Assembly: GCA_025450095.1 (NCBI GenBank)
Contig: JANWID010000358.1
Location: 1 to 29,826, forward strand
Reading direction: 5' to 3'
DNA: 29,826 bases
DNA from: Bacteroidia bacterium
GTDB lineage: Bacteria > Bacteroidota > Bacteroidia > AKYH767-A > OLB10
The notes under the pieces are model-generated. The model made no database searches, was not told the DNA's origin, and was given only the letters and a program-made list of their open reading frames with translations. Below are positions 16,742-23,862 of the stretch, piece after piece. Made by a program: the position numbers and the translations under genes. Position 1 is the first letter of the stretch. Each line of letters opens with the position of its first letter.

Positions 16742-18298
16742 TCAGATCTTTATTTCTTCACCAGCTGTATTGAAGAAATGAAATTCCATGATATGGTAGG
16801 AAGATACAGCTTCTATTTGGATTTTTTTCTTGAGTTCACGCTGCCATTTGTAACGTAAGGATGAAAACCATAAACCCTGGGTCAGATATGCGGCAATAAA
16901 AGGATGCAGCCGGATGGTCACCGCTTTCTCATTTTGTTCAGTCAGGATATAGCGGGCATTATTTTTAATATCGTCGAGCAACAGGATGCTTGCCTTGATC
17001 TCTCCGGTGCCATCACAGGCGGGGCATTTCTCAACCGTGATGATCTTCATTTCAGGTCTTACCCGTTGCCTGGTGATCTGAATGAGCCCGAATTTGCTGG
17101 GAGGAAGGATAGTGTGCTTGGCACGGTCCTTTTTCATCTCCAGGCGAATTGTTTCGAAAAGCTCTTTTTTATGAGCCGCATTGTACATGTCGATGAAATC
17201 GATTACTATGATTCCACCCATATCACGCAAGCGAAGCTGGCGGGCAATTTCCTTTGCAGCCATGGTATTCACCTGGAGCGCGTTTCGTTCCTGATCGGAA
17301 CCGGGTTTACTCCGACCTCCGCTATTTACATCAATAACATGCAGCGCTTCGGTATGCTCAATGATAAGATAGGCTCCATTTTGAAGATTTACTGTTTTAC
17401 CGAATACGGATTTTATCTGCTTATCGACTCCGAGATGTTCGAATATGGGTACTTTGCCACGATAGAGCTTGACAATATTTTCCTGCTCGGGAGCAATGCT
17501 GCGGATGTACGATTTGACTTCCTCAAAAAATACCTGGTCGTTAACATGTATGCTGTTAAAACCAGGATTTAGCATATCTCTGAGAATGGTGCTGGTTCGG
17601 TCCATTTCACCCAGCAGCTTTTGTGGCGGACTGCTGGTTTTCAGGAGTTCGTAAAACTGGTTCCATTTCGAAAGCAGATCCTGGATATCCTTATCGATTT
17701 CCGCAACTTTTTTTCCTTCTGCAACAGTACGCACTATGAGTCCGAAATTGCGGGGCTTGATGCTTAGGGCAAGTCGTTTAAGTCGGTTGCGTTCTTCCGC
17801 GCTTTTGATTTTCTGACTTACTGAAACAATATTGGAAAACGGCACCATCACAACGTACCGGCCGGCAAGACTCAGATCACATGTAATTCGTGGTCCTTTA
17901 GTTGAAATAGGTTCTTTGGCAATTTGTACCGAAAGAAACTGACCCGTTGATAACACGCTGGATATTTTCCCGCCTTTATCGATATCGTTTTCCAGTTTAA
18001 AGCCATTCAGCAGCGCTTCGGGCTGCTTTTTATCCATGACACTTTTAGAAAACTTAACCAGGCTCTGAAACTGGGGCCCCAGGTCGAGATAGTGAAGGAA
18101 AGCATCTTTTTCGTACCCGATATCCACAAAAGCGGCATTCAGACCGGGCATAATTTTCCTTATCCGGCCAAGGTAGATGTCGCCGACAGCAAAATTATTG
18201 TCCTTTTTTTCATGATTGAACTCAACCAGCCTTTTATCCTCCAAAAGGGCGATCTGCACCTCATCAGGTGTTGAGTCAATGATCAGTTCACTGTTCAA
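16742..18298 (-). CDS. rng: Ribonuclease G (RNase E/G family)
   Basis: The 518-residue protein has the family start (ELIIDSTPDEVQIALLEDKR), an S1 RNA-binding domain (GDIYLGRIRKIMPGLNAAFVD), the catalytic Mg-binding aspartates D323 in VIDVNSGGRSKPG and D367 in IVIDFIDM, and the zinc-link cysteines of CPACDGTG. It makes endonucleolytic cuts in AU-rich single-stranded RNA for rRNA maturation and mRNA decay. The start is TTG at 18298: the nearest upstream in-frame stop is at 18311-18313, there is no ATG or GTG between, and the N-terminus already fits the family. A 257-bp leader that can fold separates it from the upstream 29-residue gene, suggesting post-transcriptional control. Confidence 0.95.
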   Translation of the reverse strand: MNSELIIDSTPDEVQIALLEDKRLVEFNHEKKDNNFAVGDIYLGRIRKIMPGLNAAFVDIGYEKDAFLHYLDLGPQFQSLVKFSKSVMDKKQPEALLNGFKLENDIDKGGKISSVLSTGQFLSVQIAKEPISTKGPRITCDLSLAGRYVVMVPFSNIVSVSQKIKSAEERNRLKRLALSIKPRNFGLIVRTVAEGKKVAEIDKDIQDLLSKWNQFYELLKTSSPPQKLLGEMDRTSTILRDMLNPGFNSIHVNDQVFFEEVKSYIRSIAPEQENIVKLYRGKVPIFEHLGVDKQIKSVFGKTVNLQNGAYLIIEHTEALHVIDVNSGGRSKPGSDQERNALQVNTMAAKEIARQLRLRDMGGIIVIDFIDMYNAAHKKELFETIRLEMKKDRAKHTILPPSKFGLIQITRQRVRPEMKIITVEKCPACDGTGEIKASILLLDDIKNNARYILTEQNEKAVTIRLHPFIAAYLTQGLWFSSLRYKWQRELKKKIQIEAVSSYHIMEFHFFNTAGEEIKI

Positions 18299-18373
18299 AC
18301 AGTTTATATTTTAGAAAACATCCGTTATGCATGGATTTGCTGCGGTAACTTCATAAAACAGTAGCACCGGGTA

Positions 18374-18452
18374 CCGGCCCGTTAAATCAGAATTTGTGGT
18401 AATATGATCAAAATGAATATGACCGGATGAAGTCGGTCACCACAAAAGCCGG
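18374..18452 (-). promoter_or_regulatory. Three-tier stem structure in the rng leader
   Basis: Nested inverted repeats: CCGGC (18374-18378) pairs with GCCGG (18448-18452); TTTGTGGT (18393-18400) pairs with ACCACAAA (18439-18446), an 8-bp perfect stem; inside it GACCG (18421-18425) pairs with CGGTC (18434-18438) and stacks directly on the 8-bp stem. It lies 76-154 bases before the rng start codon. In E. coli the rne leader folds and mediates autoregulation by RNase E; a similar role here is inference. No ORF longer than about 24 codons lies in this leader. Confidence 0.45.
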
Positions 18453-18523
18453 CCCGGCAGGCTGGGGAAACGATACAACGAAAACGGCAGCATAACCTGC
18501 AACGCTTTCATAATAACTGGAAG

Positions 18524-18551
18524 TGCAGGGTTACATTATAGCAACCCTGCA
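18524..18551 (-). terminator. Hairpin just after the 29-residue gene, possible weak terminator
   Basis: TGCAGGGTT (18524-18532) and AACCCTGCA (18543-18551) form a perfect 9-bp stem with a 10-base loop, starting 4 bases after the stop codon of the small basic gene. On the minus strand no U-run follows (CTTCCAGTTATTA), so it could be a processing or stabilising hairpin rather than a Rho-independent terminator. Confidence 0.5.
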
Positions 18552-18555
18552 ATCA

Positions 18556-18645
18556 TTATTTTTTCTTATGCCGGTTCTTTCTCAGCCTTTTTTTACGCTT
18601 GTGCGTGGCCATTTTATGTCTTTTCCTTTTTTTACCGCTTGGCAT
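18556..18645 (-). CDS. 29-residue Lys/Arg-rich ribosomal-type small protein
   Basis: A 29-codon ORF starts MPSGKKRKRHKM and ends RKNRHKKK. Twenty of its 29 residues are Lys, Arg or His. I recognise it as the tiny conserved basic protein found next to hup/rng in many Bacteroidota, similar to AURKAIP1/COX24-domain proteins. Mycobacterial homologues of that kind are small ribosomal proteins. Binding to rRNA is therefore likely, though the exact ribosomal position is not something I can fix from sequence. It sits between the TPR gene (stop 54 bp upstream) and rng, on the same strand, and is probably cotranscribed from the hup promoter. It is too short for most gene callers. Confidence 0.85.
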   Translation of the reverse strand: MPSGKKRKRHKMATHKRKKRLRKNRHKKK

Positions 18646-18698
18646 ATGCGAATATTTTTATTGGTTAATAAATGAATTAATTTTCTAAGCGCTGGGGC

Positions 18699-19541
18699 CT
18701 ATTTGTTATTTTTTATTGAAGCGATATAAGCATCAACCTCTTTTATCATTTGCTGATCGTTGGAGAGATTTCTGAAGATCTCAAAATTCTCTACAGCTTT
18801 TTCTTTATTGTTCATTCTCAGGTAACCTTCTCCCATGTACACATACATATCAATCCGGGAGGGGTTTATTTCGAGAACCTTACTAAACCGGTCGACAGCT
18901 TTTTCATACTGACCTGATTTCATAGAGAGAAAACCCAGGTTGAGATTTGCATTTTCATGACGCGGATCTTCATTCACCACTTCCCGCAACATCATGATTC
19001 CTTTCATGGGTGTTCCGGTGCCTTCAGCATAGAGCACTCCCAGGTCCGATTTAGCATTCAGGTTTTTGGGATTCAGTGCAATCACCTTTTCATAAGTTGA
19101 AATGGCTTTCTCCACGAAAAACGCTGATTGGAGCGAATCCTCCGAGCTCTTATAAGCGTCAAAGTACCTGTATGCAGCATTCAGCCAATCATTTTCTTCT
19201 CCGCTTTTGCCTGCTTTTTGTTCAAGGTACCAGGCTGCAATTCCGGGAAACCGGGCCGCATCCCACGCACTTCCAATTGAGTCATAAAGAGCGAGCGATG
19301 CTCCGGGATTTTTCAGCTCTTCTTCCCATACACTCACTTTGTTATCACCTTCCCATCCTAATCGTACCTTCGAATCGGAAACGAATTTTTCGAATGAAAA
19401 AGATGTACTCTTTTCGCTGCGACCTGCAATCTCCTGTTCCTGTTCCTTTGGTTGAGGTTTTTTAGGCAACAGGTAAATTCCTGCTGTTAAAACCACTGCG
19501 CCGGCAACCAGGGCGATGCGAAGCCTCTGTGCCCCAGCCAT
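18699..19541 (-). CDS. Membrane-anchored TPR protein
   Basis: The 280-residue protein begins with a short basic stretch and one hydrophobic helix (LRIALVAGAVVLTAGIYLL, about residues 7-25). A polar linker follows, then at least three tetratricopeptide repeats in the second half: AISTYEKVIALNPKNLNAKS, HENANLNLGFLSMKSGQYEK and MYVYMGEGYLRMNNKEKAVE regions. TPR arrays bind partner proteins; the partner is not known. The gene starts 5 nt after the HU stop, so it is cotranscribed with hup, and it is followed by the 29-residue basic gene. Conserved placement downstream of hup is common in the phylum. Confidence 0.85.
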   Translation of the reverse strand: MAGAQRLRIALVAGAVVLTAGIYLLPKKPQPKEQEQEIAGRSEKSTSFSFEKFVSDSKVRLGWEGDNKVSVWEEELKNPGASLALYDSIGSAWDAARFPGIAAWYLEQKAGKSGEENDWLNAAYRYFDAYKSSEDSLQSAFFVEKAISTYEKVIALNPKNLNAKSDLGVLYAEGTGTPMKGIMMLREVVNEDPRHENANLNLGFLSMKSGQYEKAVDRFSKVLEINPSRIDMYVYMGEGYLRMNNKEKAVENFEIFRNLSNDQQMIKEVDAYIASIKNNK

Positions 19542-19546
19542 GCAGG

Positions 19547-19834
19547 TTACTTTTTAAGAGAATTCTTTACTTTTTCAGTGAATGTTTTCGCTGGTTTGAA
19601 AGCCGGTATATAATGTTCTGGAATGATGATAGTTGTGTTTTTCGTAATGATACGGCCTGTCTTTTTAGCTCTTTTCTTTACGATAAAACTTCCAAATCCC
19701 CTCAGGTAAACATTCTGATTGTTTGTAAGAGAGGTCTTGATGACTTTCATCGTGGCTTCGATGGTCTGTTGTACAGCCACCTTCTCGACACCTGTTTTGG
19801 TTGCTACTTCAGCAACGAGTTCAGCTTTGGTCAT
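19547..19834 (-). CDS. hup: HU-family DNA-binding protein
   Basis: The 95-residue protein is a full-length HU/IHF-type dimer subunit. Two N-terminal helices (MTKAELVAEVATKTG...) are followed by the VYLRGFGSFIVKKR saddle and the DNA-embracing arm around TGRIITKN, with IPEHYIPAFKPAKTF at the C-terminus. It bends and compacts DNA in the nucleoid. It differs from classical HU in the arm (the usual ARxGRNPxT is here AKKTGRIITKN), which is normal for this phylum. It is the first gene of the minus-strand unit with the TPR and small basic genes, with a good promoter just upstream, and is divergent from mutY. Confidence 0.95.
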   Translation of the reverse strand: MTKAELVAEVATKTGVEKVAVQQTIEATMKVIKTSLTNNQNVYLRGFGSFIVKKRAKKTGRIITKNTTIIIPEHYIPAFKPAKTFTEKVKNSLKK

Positions 19835-19872
19835 AATTATTTTTGTGTTATAATAAATTATATTTGGGGGTG

Positions 19873-19902
19873 CAAAGATATGTTATTAAATTGAATATCA
19901 AA
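19873..19902 (-). promoter_or_regulatory. Bacteroidota-type promoter for hup
   Basis: The minus strand reads TTTG (19899-19902), an 18-base spacer, then TATCTTTG (19873-19880), a full TAnnTTTG match, 39 bases before the hup ATG. Confidence 0.65.
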
Positions 19903-19919
19903 AATATTATTAATTAATT

Positions 19920-21014
19920 TTGAATCCATTATCCCCGGCGGCCGTTTCCGGAAAGCTTCTGAATTGGTACGAAAAAAACCACCGGGACCTTCCCTGGCGG
20001 AATACACGCGATCCTTATATTATATGGCTTTCTGAAATTATACTCCAGCAAACTCGCGTAGAGCAGGGTTTACCTTATTTCCGGAGGTTTATTGAACGAT
20101 TTCCCAAAATTCAGGACCTAGCCAAAGCATCTGAAAATGAGGTTCTTAAATTTTGGCAAGGACTCGGTTATTATACCCGCGCCCGGAATCTGCATACCAC
20201 AGCCAAATTCATCACATCAGAATACAAGGGCAAATTTCCAGATGAGTATAACAATATCAGGAAGTTAAAAGGGGTAGGCGATTATACCGCCGCGGCTATT
20301 GCTTCTTTTGCATATAATTATCCGGCTGCCGTAGTAGATGGTAATGTTCACCGTTTTTTAGCCAGGTTATTCGGAGAATTTACGCCTGCAAAATCTTCCA
20401 GTGGAAAAAAGTTATTTAACGAACTCGCCGAATCGCTTTTAAACCGCGAAAAGCCTGCAATTCACAACCAGGCTATTATGGAATTTGGTGCATTGCATTG
20501 CAGACCTGTGAATCCGGAGTGTGCAACCTGTCCTTTTCAAAATAGTTGTATTGCTTATCGTTCAGACCAGGTGGCACTTTTGCCTGTTAAATCAAAAACT
20601 ACATTAATAAAAACAAGGTATTTTAATTACCTGTTGGTGCATTTCGATGGAAAAATCTTTCTTAACAAAAGAGCACCCGGTGATATCTGGACACAGTTGT
20701 ATGAACCACCGCTGATAGAAACTGGAAAAAAAATTTCTGTTGATAAACTGATACATTCAAATCCCTGGAATGAATACTTTCAAAGTGGTTTTGAAGTAAA
20801 ATCGGATAAACATTTCGCTGTTCATAAGCTTTCACATCAGCACATTTATGCCCGATTAATTGAAATAATTTTAACTAAGAAACCCAAGAAACTGTTTGTC
20901 AACTCATTTATCAGTGTTGTACCAGAAGAAATATACAAGTATCCTGTTTCAAGACTTGTTGAAAACATGCTGCGTGTTTCACTGAAAGAACTTTATGAAG
21001 CAGCAGCGTCCTGA
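19920..21014 (+). CDS. mutY: A/G-specific adenine DNA glycosylase
   Basis: The 364-residue protein shows the MutY layout. Catalytic Glu39 is in WLSEIILQQTR. The helix-hairpin-helix LKGVGDYTAAAI (116-127) is followed by Asp140 in VVDGN. The [4Fe-4S] cysteines are C194-x6-C201-x2-C204-x5-C210, and a C-terminal NUDIX-like domain recognises 8-oxoG. It removes adenine mispaired with 8-oxoguanine. The start is TTG at 19920; an in-frame stop at 19911-19913 and the absence of any nearby ATG leave no better choice. The same bases belong to TAATTTTG (19915-19922), preceded by TTG at 19891-19893 with a 21-base spacer, which would be a promoter overlapping the start codon. Confidence 0.95.
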   Translation: MNPLSPAAVSGKLLNWYEKNHRDLPWRNTRDPYIIWLSEIILQQTRVEQGLPYFRRFIERFPKIQDLAKASENEVLKFWQGLGYYTRARNLHTTAKFITSEYKGKFPDEYNNIRKLKGVGDYTAAAIASFAYNYPAAVVDGNVHRFLARLFGEFTPAKSSSGKKLFNELAESLLNREKPAIHNQAIMEFGALHCRPVNPECATCPFQNSCIAYRSDQVALLPVKSKTTLIKTRYFNYLLVHFDGKIFLNKRAPGDIWTQLYEPPLIETGKKISVDKLIHSNPWNEYFQSGFEVKSDKHFAVHKLSHQHIYARLIEIILTKKPKKLFVNSFISVVPEEIYKYPVSRLVENMLRVSLKELYEAAAS

Positions 21015-21021
21015 ATTCTGA

Positions 21022-21052
21022 TTGTTAAGTTTATGGCATTTGACTATATTTG
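21022..21052 (+). promoter_or_regulatory. Bacteroidota-type promoter for ssb
   Basis: TTG (21022-21024), a 20-base spacer and TATATTTG (21045-21052) fit the -33/-7 consensus, 41 bases before the ssb ATG. Confidence 0.65.
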
Positions 21053-21093
21053 TAAACACGAGAATAAAGTAACCTAAGCACAAACTATAAAAC

Positions 21094-21534
21094 ATGTCGG
21101 GAATTAATAAAGTAATACTGGTTGGTAACCTGGGGAAAGACCCTGAAGTCAGGCATCTTGAAGGTGGAGCTGTAGTTGCGAAATTTCCTCTTGCAACTTC
21201 TGAAACTTACAAAACCAAAGATGGTCAACGGGTAGATCAAACCGAGTGGCATAATATCGTAATGTGGAGAGGGTTAGCCGAAAGCGCCGAAAAATACCTG
21301 AGACAGGGTTCTTTAGTTTACATTGAAGGTAAGATCAGAACACGTTCGTGGGATGATAAAGAAGGCAACAAACGTTTTGCAACCGAAATTGTAGCCGATA
21401 CCATGACCATGCTCAGTTCCCGAAAGCCTGACGAAAGTTCGCATCATGGTACACAGGAACAAAAACCTGCAAGCAGTGAGGAGTCTCCGTCAGTTGATAT
21501 GAGCGGCAATTCGGGCGACGATCTGCCTTTCTGA
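21094..21534 (+). CDS. ssb: Single-stranded DNA-binding protein
   Basis: The 146-residue protein has an N-terminal OB fold (INKVILVGNLGKDPEVRHL, then TEWHNIVMWRGLAESAEKYL and GSLVYIEGKIRTRSWDD), about residues 3-108. A polar, disordered linker leads to the acidic tip DDLPF, which docks repair and replication partners. It coats ssDNA during replication, recombination and repair. It sits 79 bp after mutY with its own promoter. In many relatives gldE lies between ssb and gldD; here gldD follows directly. Confidence 0.97.
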   Translation: MSGINKVILVGNLGKDPEVRHLEGGAVVAKFPLATSETYKTKDGQRVDQTEWHNIVMWRGLAESAEKYLRQGSLVYIEGKIRTRSWDDKEGNKRFATEIVADTMTMLSSRKPDESSHHGTQEQKPASSEESPSVDMSGNSGDDLPF

Positions 21535-21603
21535 AATAGGGAACCTCTTCTTTAGTTCTCTGAATAGTTTTTAACATCACTAAATTCAAAAGCTGTTTCG
21601 TGT

Positions 21604-21636
21604 TTTGTAATACTTCACGTCTTTGAATTACTTTTG
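21604..21636 (+). promoter_or_regulatory. Bacteroidota-type promoter for gldD
   Basis: TTTG (21604-21607), a 21-base spacer and TACTTTTG (21629-21636) match the consensus fully, 26 bases before the gldD ATG. This would uncouple gldD from ssb. Confidence 0.65.
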
Positions 21637-21662
21637 AAAATGTTTAGAGAAACACAGGCACA

Positions 21663-22271
21663 ATGAATTTCCTTCCATATTCAACTTCGCACAATAAGTT
21701 ACAACAACTGGCATTGGCTTGTATTTTCTTTTCTGCAATTTCATTTTCATCCTGTGATGAAACGTACACTCCGAAGCCCAGAGGATATTTCCGGATTGAA
21801 TTACCTGAGAAATCGTACTCCGTTTATATTCCTGGAAATTGCCCGTTTACTTTTGAAATTCCCGCATATTCTGCCGTTGCCAATTATCATGATTCTATTC
21901 AGCAACCATGCTGGAAATATATCCGGTTTCCTAAATTCAATGGTGAAATATTTTTTTCTTACAAACCGATTCAGAATAACCTGAATACATATCTTGAAGA
22001 TTCACGTGCCCTGGCATATAAGCACACCGTTAAGGCGGATGCCATCGATGAAACACTTGTTGAAACTCCAAATAAAGTATATGGTATGATCTACGATATC
22101 GGTGGTAATGCTGCATCATCAATCCAGTTCTATGCAACCGACAGCACAAAACATTTTATCCGGGGCGCTTTATATTTTAACGTTCCACCACAACCCGACT
22201 CGCTGGCACCGGTAATTGATTTTCTCCGGAAGGATATTGTAAGGTTGCTCTCAACGCTGAAGTGGAAATAA
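21663..22271 (+). CDS. gldD: Gliding motility lipoprotein GldD
   Basis: The 202-residue protein has a lipoprotein signal peptide with the acylated Cys at residue 31 (SFSSC). The GldD hallmark YTPKPRGYFRIELPEK follows directly. GldD is one of the Gld proteins required for gliding in Flavobacterium johnsoniae and is linked genetically to GldE. It is widely kept in Bacteroidota with a type IX secretion system, including non-gliders. It sits after mutY-ssb as usual, but no gldE is present between ssb and gldD in this window. The epimerase gene follows within about 14 nt and may share its transcript. Confidence 0.9.
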   Translation: MNFLPYSTSHNKLQQLALACIFFSAISFSSCDETYTPKPRGYFRIELPEKSYSVYIPGNCPFTFEIPAYSAVANYHDSIQQPCWKYIRFPKFNGEIFFSYKPIQNNLNTYLEDSRALAYKHTVKADAIDETLVETPNKVYGMIYDIGGNAASSIQFYATDSTKHFIRGALYFNVPPQPDSLAPVIDFLRKDIVRLLSTLKWK

Positions 22272-22285
22272 ATCACCAGGCGTTT

Positions 22286-23275
22286 ATGAAATTTTCACTG
22301 ACCGATTATTTCCTGGAATTCAAAACTCCTTTTTCAATTGCGCATGGTACACGTTCCGGAACCGACCTCGTTTTCCTGAAGCTTGAAGAGGAAAACAGGA
22401 TTGCATGGGGAGAAGCCAGTCTTCCTCCTTATTTACCGGAAACAAAAGAAACAGTTCGAAAGTTCATCACCGATTTTCTTTCGTCCACAAAAGATTTTTC
22501 TAACCTGGAGCATTTGCTGAATTTACTTATGCATTTTGCTCCAGGAAATTTTGCTGCAAAGGCGTGTGTCGATATCGCATTTCACAACCTGTTTGCAACG
22601 CGATTAAAAACCACAATTGCCGGTATGTTGGGAATACATGGTGATTATATACCAGATTGCACTTTTACTATCGGGATGGGAACTGATGAGGAACTGGAGC
22701 ATAAAGTCATGGAAGCGGAATCGTTCCGGTTGTTGAAAGTAAAACTGGGTGGTGACCGTGATAAACAGATTATCACTACAATCAGAAAACTGACCGATAA
22801 ACCAATCTGTGTGGATGTGAACCAGGGATGGAAAGATAAGGAAACGGCCCTGGAAATGATTGGATGGTTGAATGAAAGAAATGTGTTGTTCGTGGAACAG
22901 CCACTCGATAAAAATGATTATGAAGGACAGCGCTGGCTGAAACTTAAAAGCACCTTACCCATTATTGCGGATGAAGCGGTTCAGATATACCCTGACGTGG
23001 AACGTATCGCTGAAATTTATGATGGCATCAATGTAAAACTCATGAAATGCGGCGGAGTAGGAGAGGGAATAAAAATGATACGGAAGTCACGTGAATTAAA
23101 ATTAAAAGTGCTGGTCGGAAGTATGTCGGAATCGGGATGCGGTATTGCCGCAGCTGCACAATTAGCGCCGCTCGCCGATTGGGTGGATCTCGATGGACCA
23201 TTGCTTACAAAGAATAATCCTTTCGATACGGTGGAATATTCAAACGGGAAAGTTTATATTAAGTTGAAAAGTTGA
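22286..23275 (+). CDS. Enolase-superfamily dipeptide epimerase (L-Ala-D/L-Glu epimerase type)
   Basis: With the ATG at 22286 the protein has 329 residues; an in-frame GTG at 22262, overlapping gldD, would add 8. The muconate-lactonising subgroup motifs are present: KVKLGG (catalytic KxK), metal ligands in VDVNQGW, EQP and ADE, and a KLMKCGGV strand with the second catalytic Lys on the opposite face. Related enzymes epimerise dipeptides such as L-Ala-D-Glu from murein recycling. Specificity varies within the group, so the exact dipeptide is not certain. The gene lies 14 nt downstream of gldD and is likely cotranscribed with it. Confidence 0.88.
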   Translation: MKFSLTDYFLEFKTPFSIAHGTRSGTDLVFLKLEEENRIAWGEASLPPYLPETKETVRKFITDFLSSTKDFSNLEHLLNLLMHFAPGNFAAKACVDIAFHNLFATRLKTTIAGMLGIHGDYIPDCTFTIGMGTDEELEHKVMEAESFRLLKVKLGGDRDKQIITTIRKLTDKPICVDVNQGWKDKETALEMIGWLNERNVLFVEQPLDKNDYEGQRWLKLKSTLPIIADEAVQIYPDVERIAEIYDGINVKLMKCGGVGEGIKMIRKSRELKLKVLVGSMSESGCGIAAAAQLAPLADWVDLDGPLLTKNNPFDTVEYSNGKVYIKLKS

Positions 23276-23292
23276 TGTGTAATCCGTACCCA

Positions 23293-23790
23293 TCACTTTT
23301 TTCTTAACAATTTCTGCATCATATGGACGTCGAGGAACCGACCGAATTTTTTGCCTGCTTCGCGCATCACACCGATGTGATCAAAGCCGAGTGCTTCATG
23401 AATGTGAATGCTGCTGAGATTTCCTTCTGATATCCTGGAGATGAGATTATGTAAGCCGGCTTTTGCTCCTTCCAGGATCAGTACTTCCAGCAATTTTTTA
23501 CCAACACCTTTCCCGCGATGGTTGTGATCGATATATACGGAAACTTCGGCAGTGCCATCGTAAGCGCAACGGTCGCTCCAGCGGGTAAGACTGGCATAGC
23601 CGATCATCATTCCCTCAAATTCCACTACTAGAACAGGATGCGATTCATCATGCGACAGAAACCATTCCATCCTTTCTTCGAGTGTTTTGATTTCGGTATC
23701 AAACGTAGCCGTCGTGTTGAGAATGGCTTCGTTGTATATATCCATTATCCTTTCGACATCGGAAATAATTGCTGGACGAATGGAAATCAT
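23293..23790 (-). CDS. GNAT N-acetyltransferase, phosphinothricin/methionine-type
   Basis: The 165-residue protein starts ISIRPAIISDVERIMDIYNEAI and contains the acetyl-CoA loop HRGKGVGKKLLEVLI. EVSVYID lies before the loop and IHEALGF after it, the pattern of the Pat/Bar/MnaT (YncA) subgroup. These acetylate the amino group of amino-acid-like substrates such as methionine sulphone, sulphoximine or phosphinothricin. The natural substrate here is unknown. It is convergent with the epimerase, with an 17-bp spacer, and 72 bp downstream of the helical gene on the same strand. Confidence 0.9.
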   Translation of the reverse strand: MISIRPAIISDVERIMDIYNEAILNTTATFDTEIKTLEERMEWFLSHDESHPVLVVEFEGMMIGYASLTRWSDRCAYDGTAEVSVYIDHNHRGKGVGKKLLEVLILEGAKAGLHNLISRISEGNLSSIHIHEALGFDHIGVMREAGKKFGRFLDVHMMQKLLRKK

Positions 23791-23862
23791 GATTAAAAAT
23801 TTTGTTCCTGCTATTCCTCAAAATTACAAACTAATACAGCGAACACAAAGCCAGGAAGACTA

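Noticed and set aside
16904..17572. 222-codon open frame opposite rng
   Set aside because: It lies wholly antisense to catalytic-domain codons of RNase G and has no domain features; it is a shadow of the real gene.
18437..18511. 24-codon minus-strand ORF (MKALQVMLPF...) in the rng leader
   Set aside because: Short, not basic or hydrophobic in a recognisable way, and better explained as part of the foldable leader.
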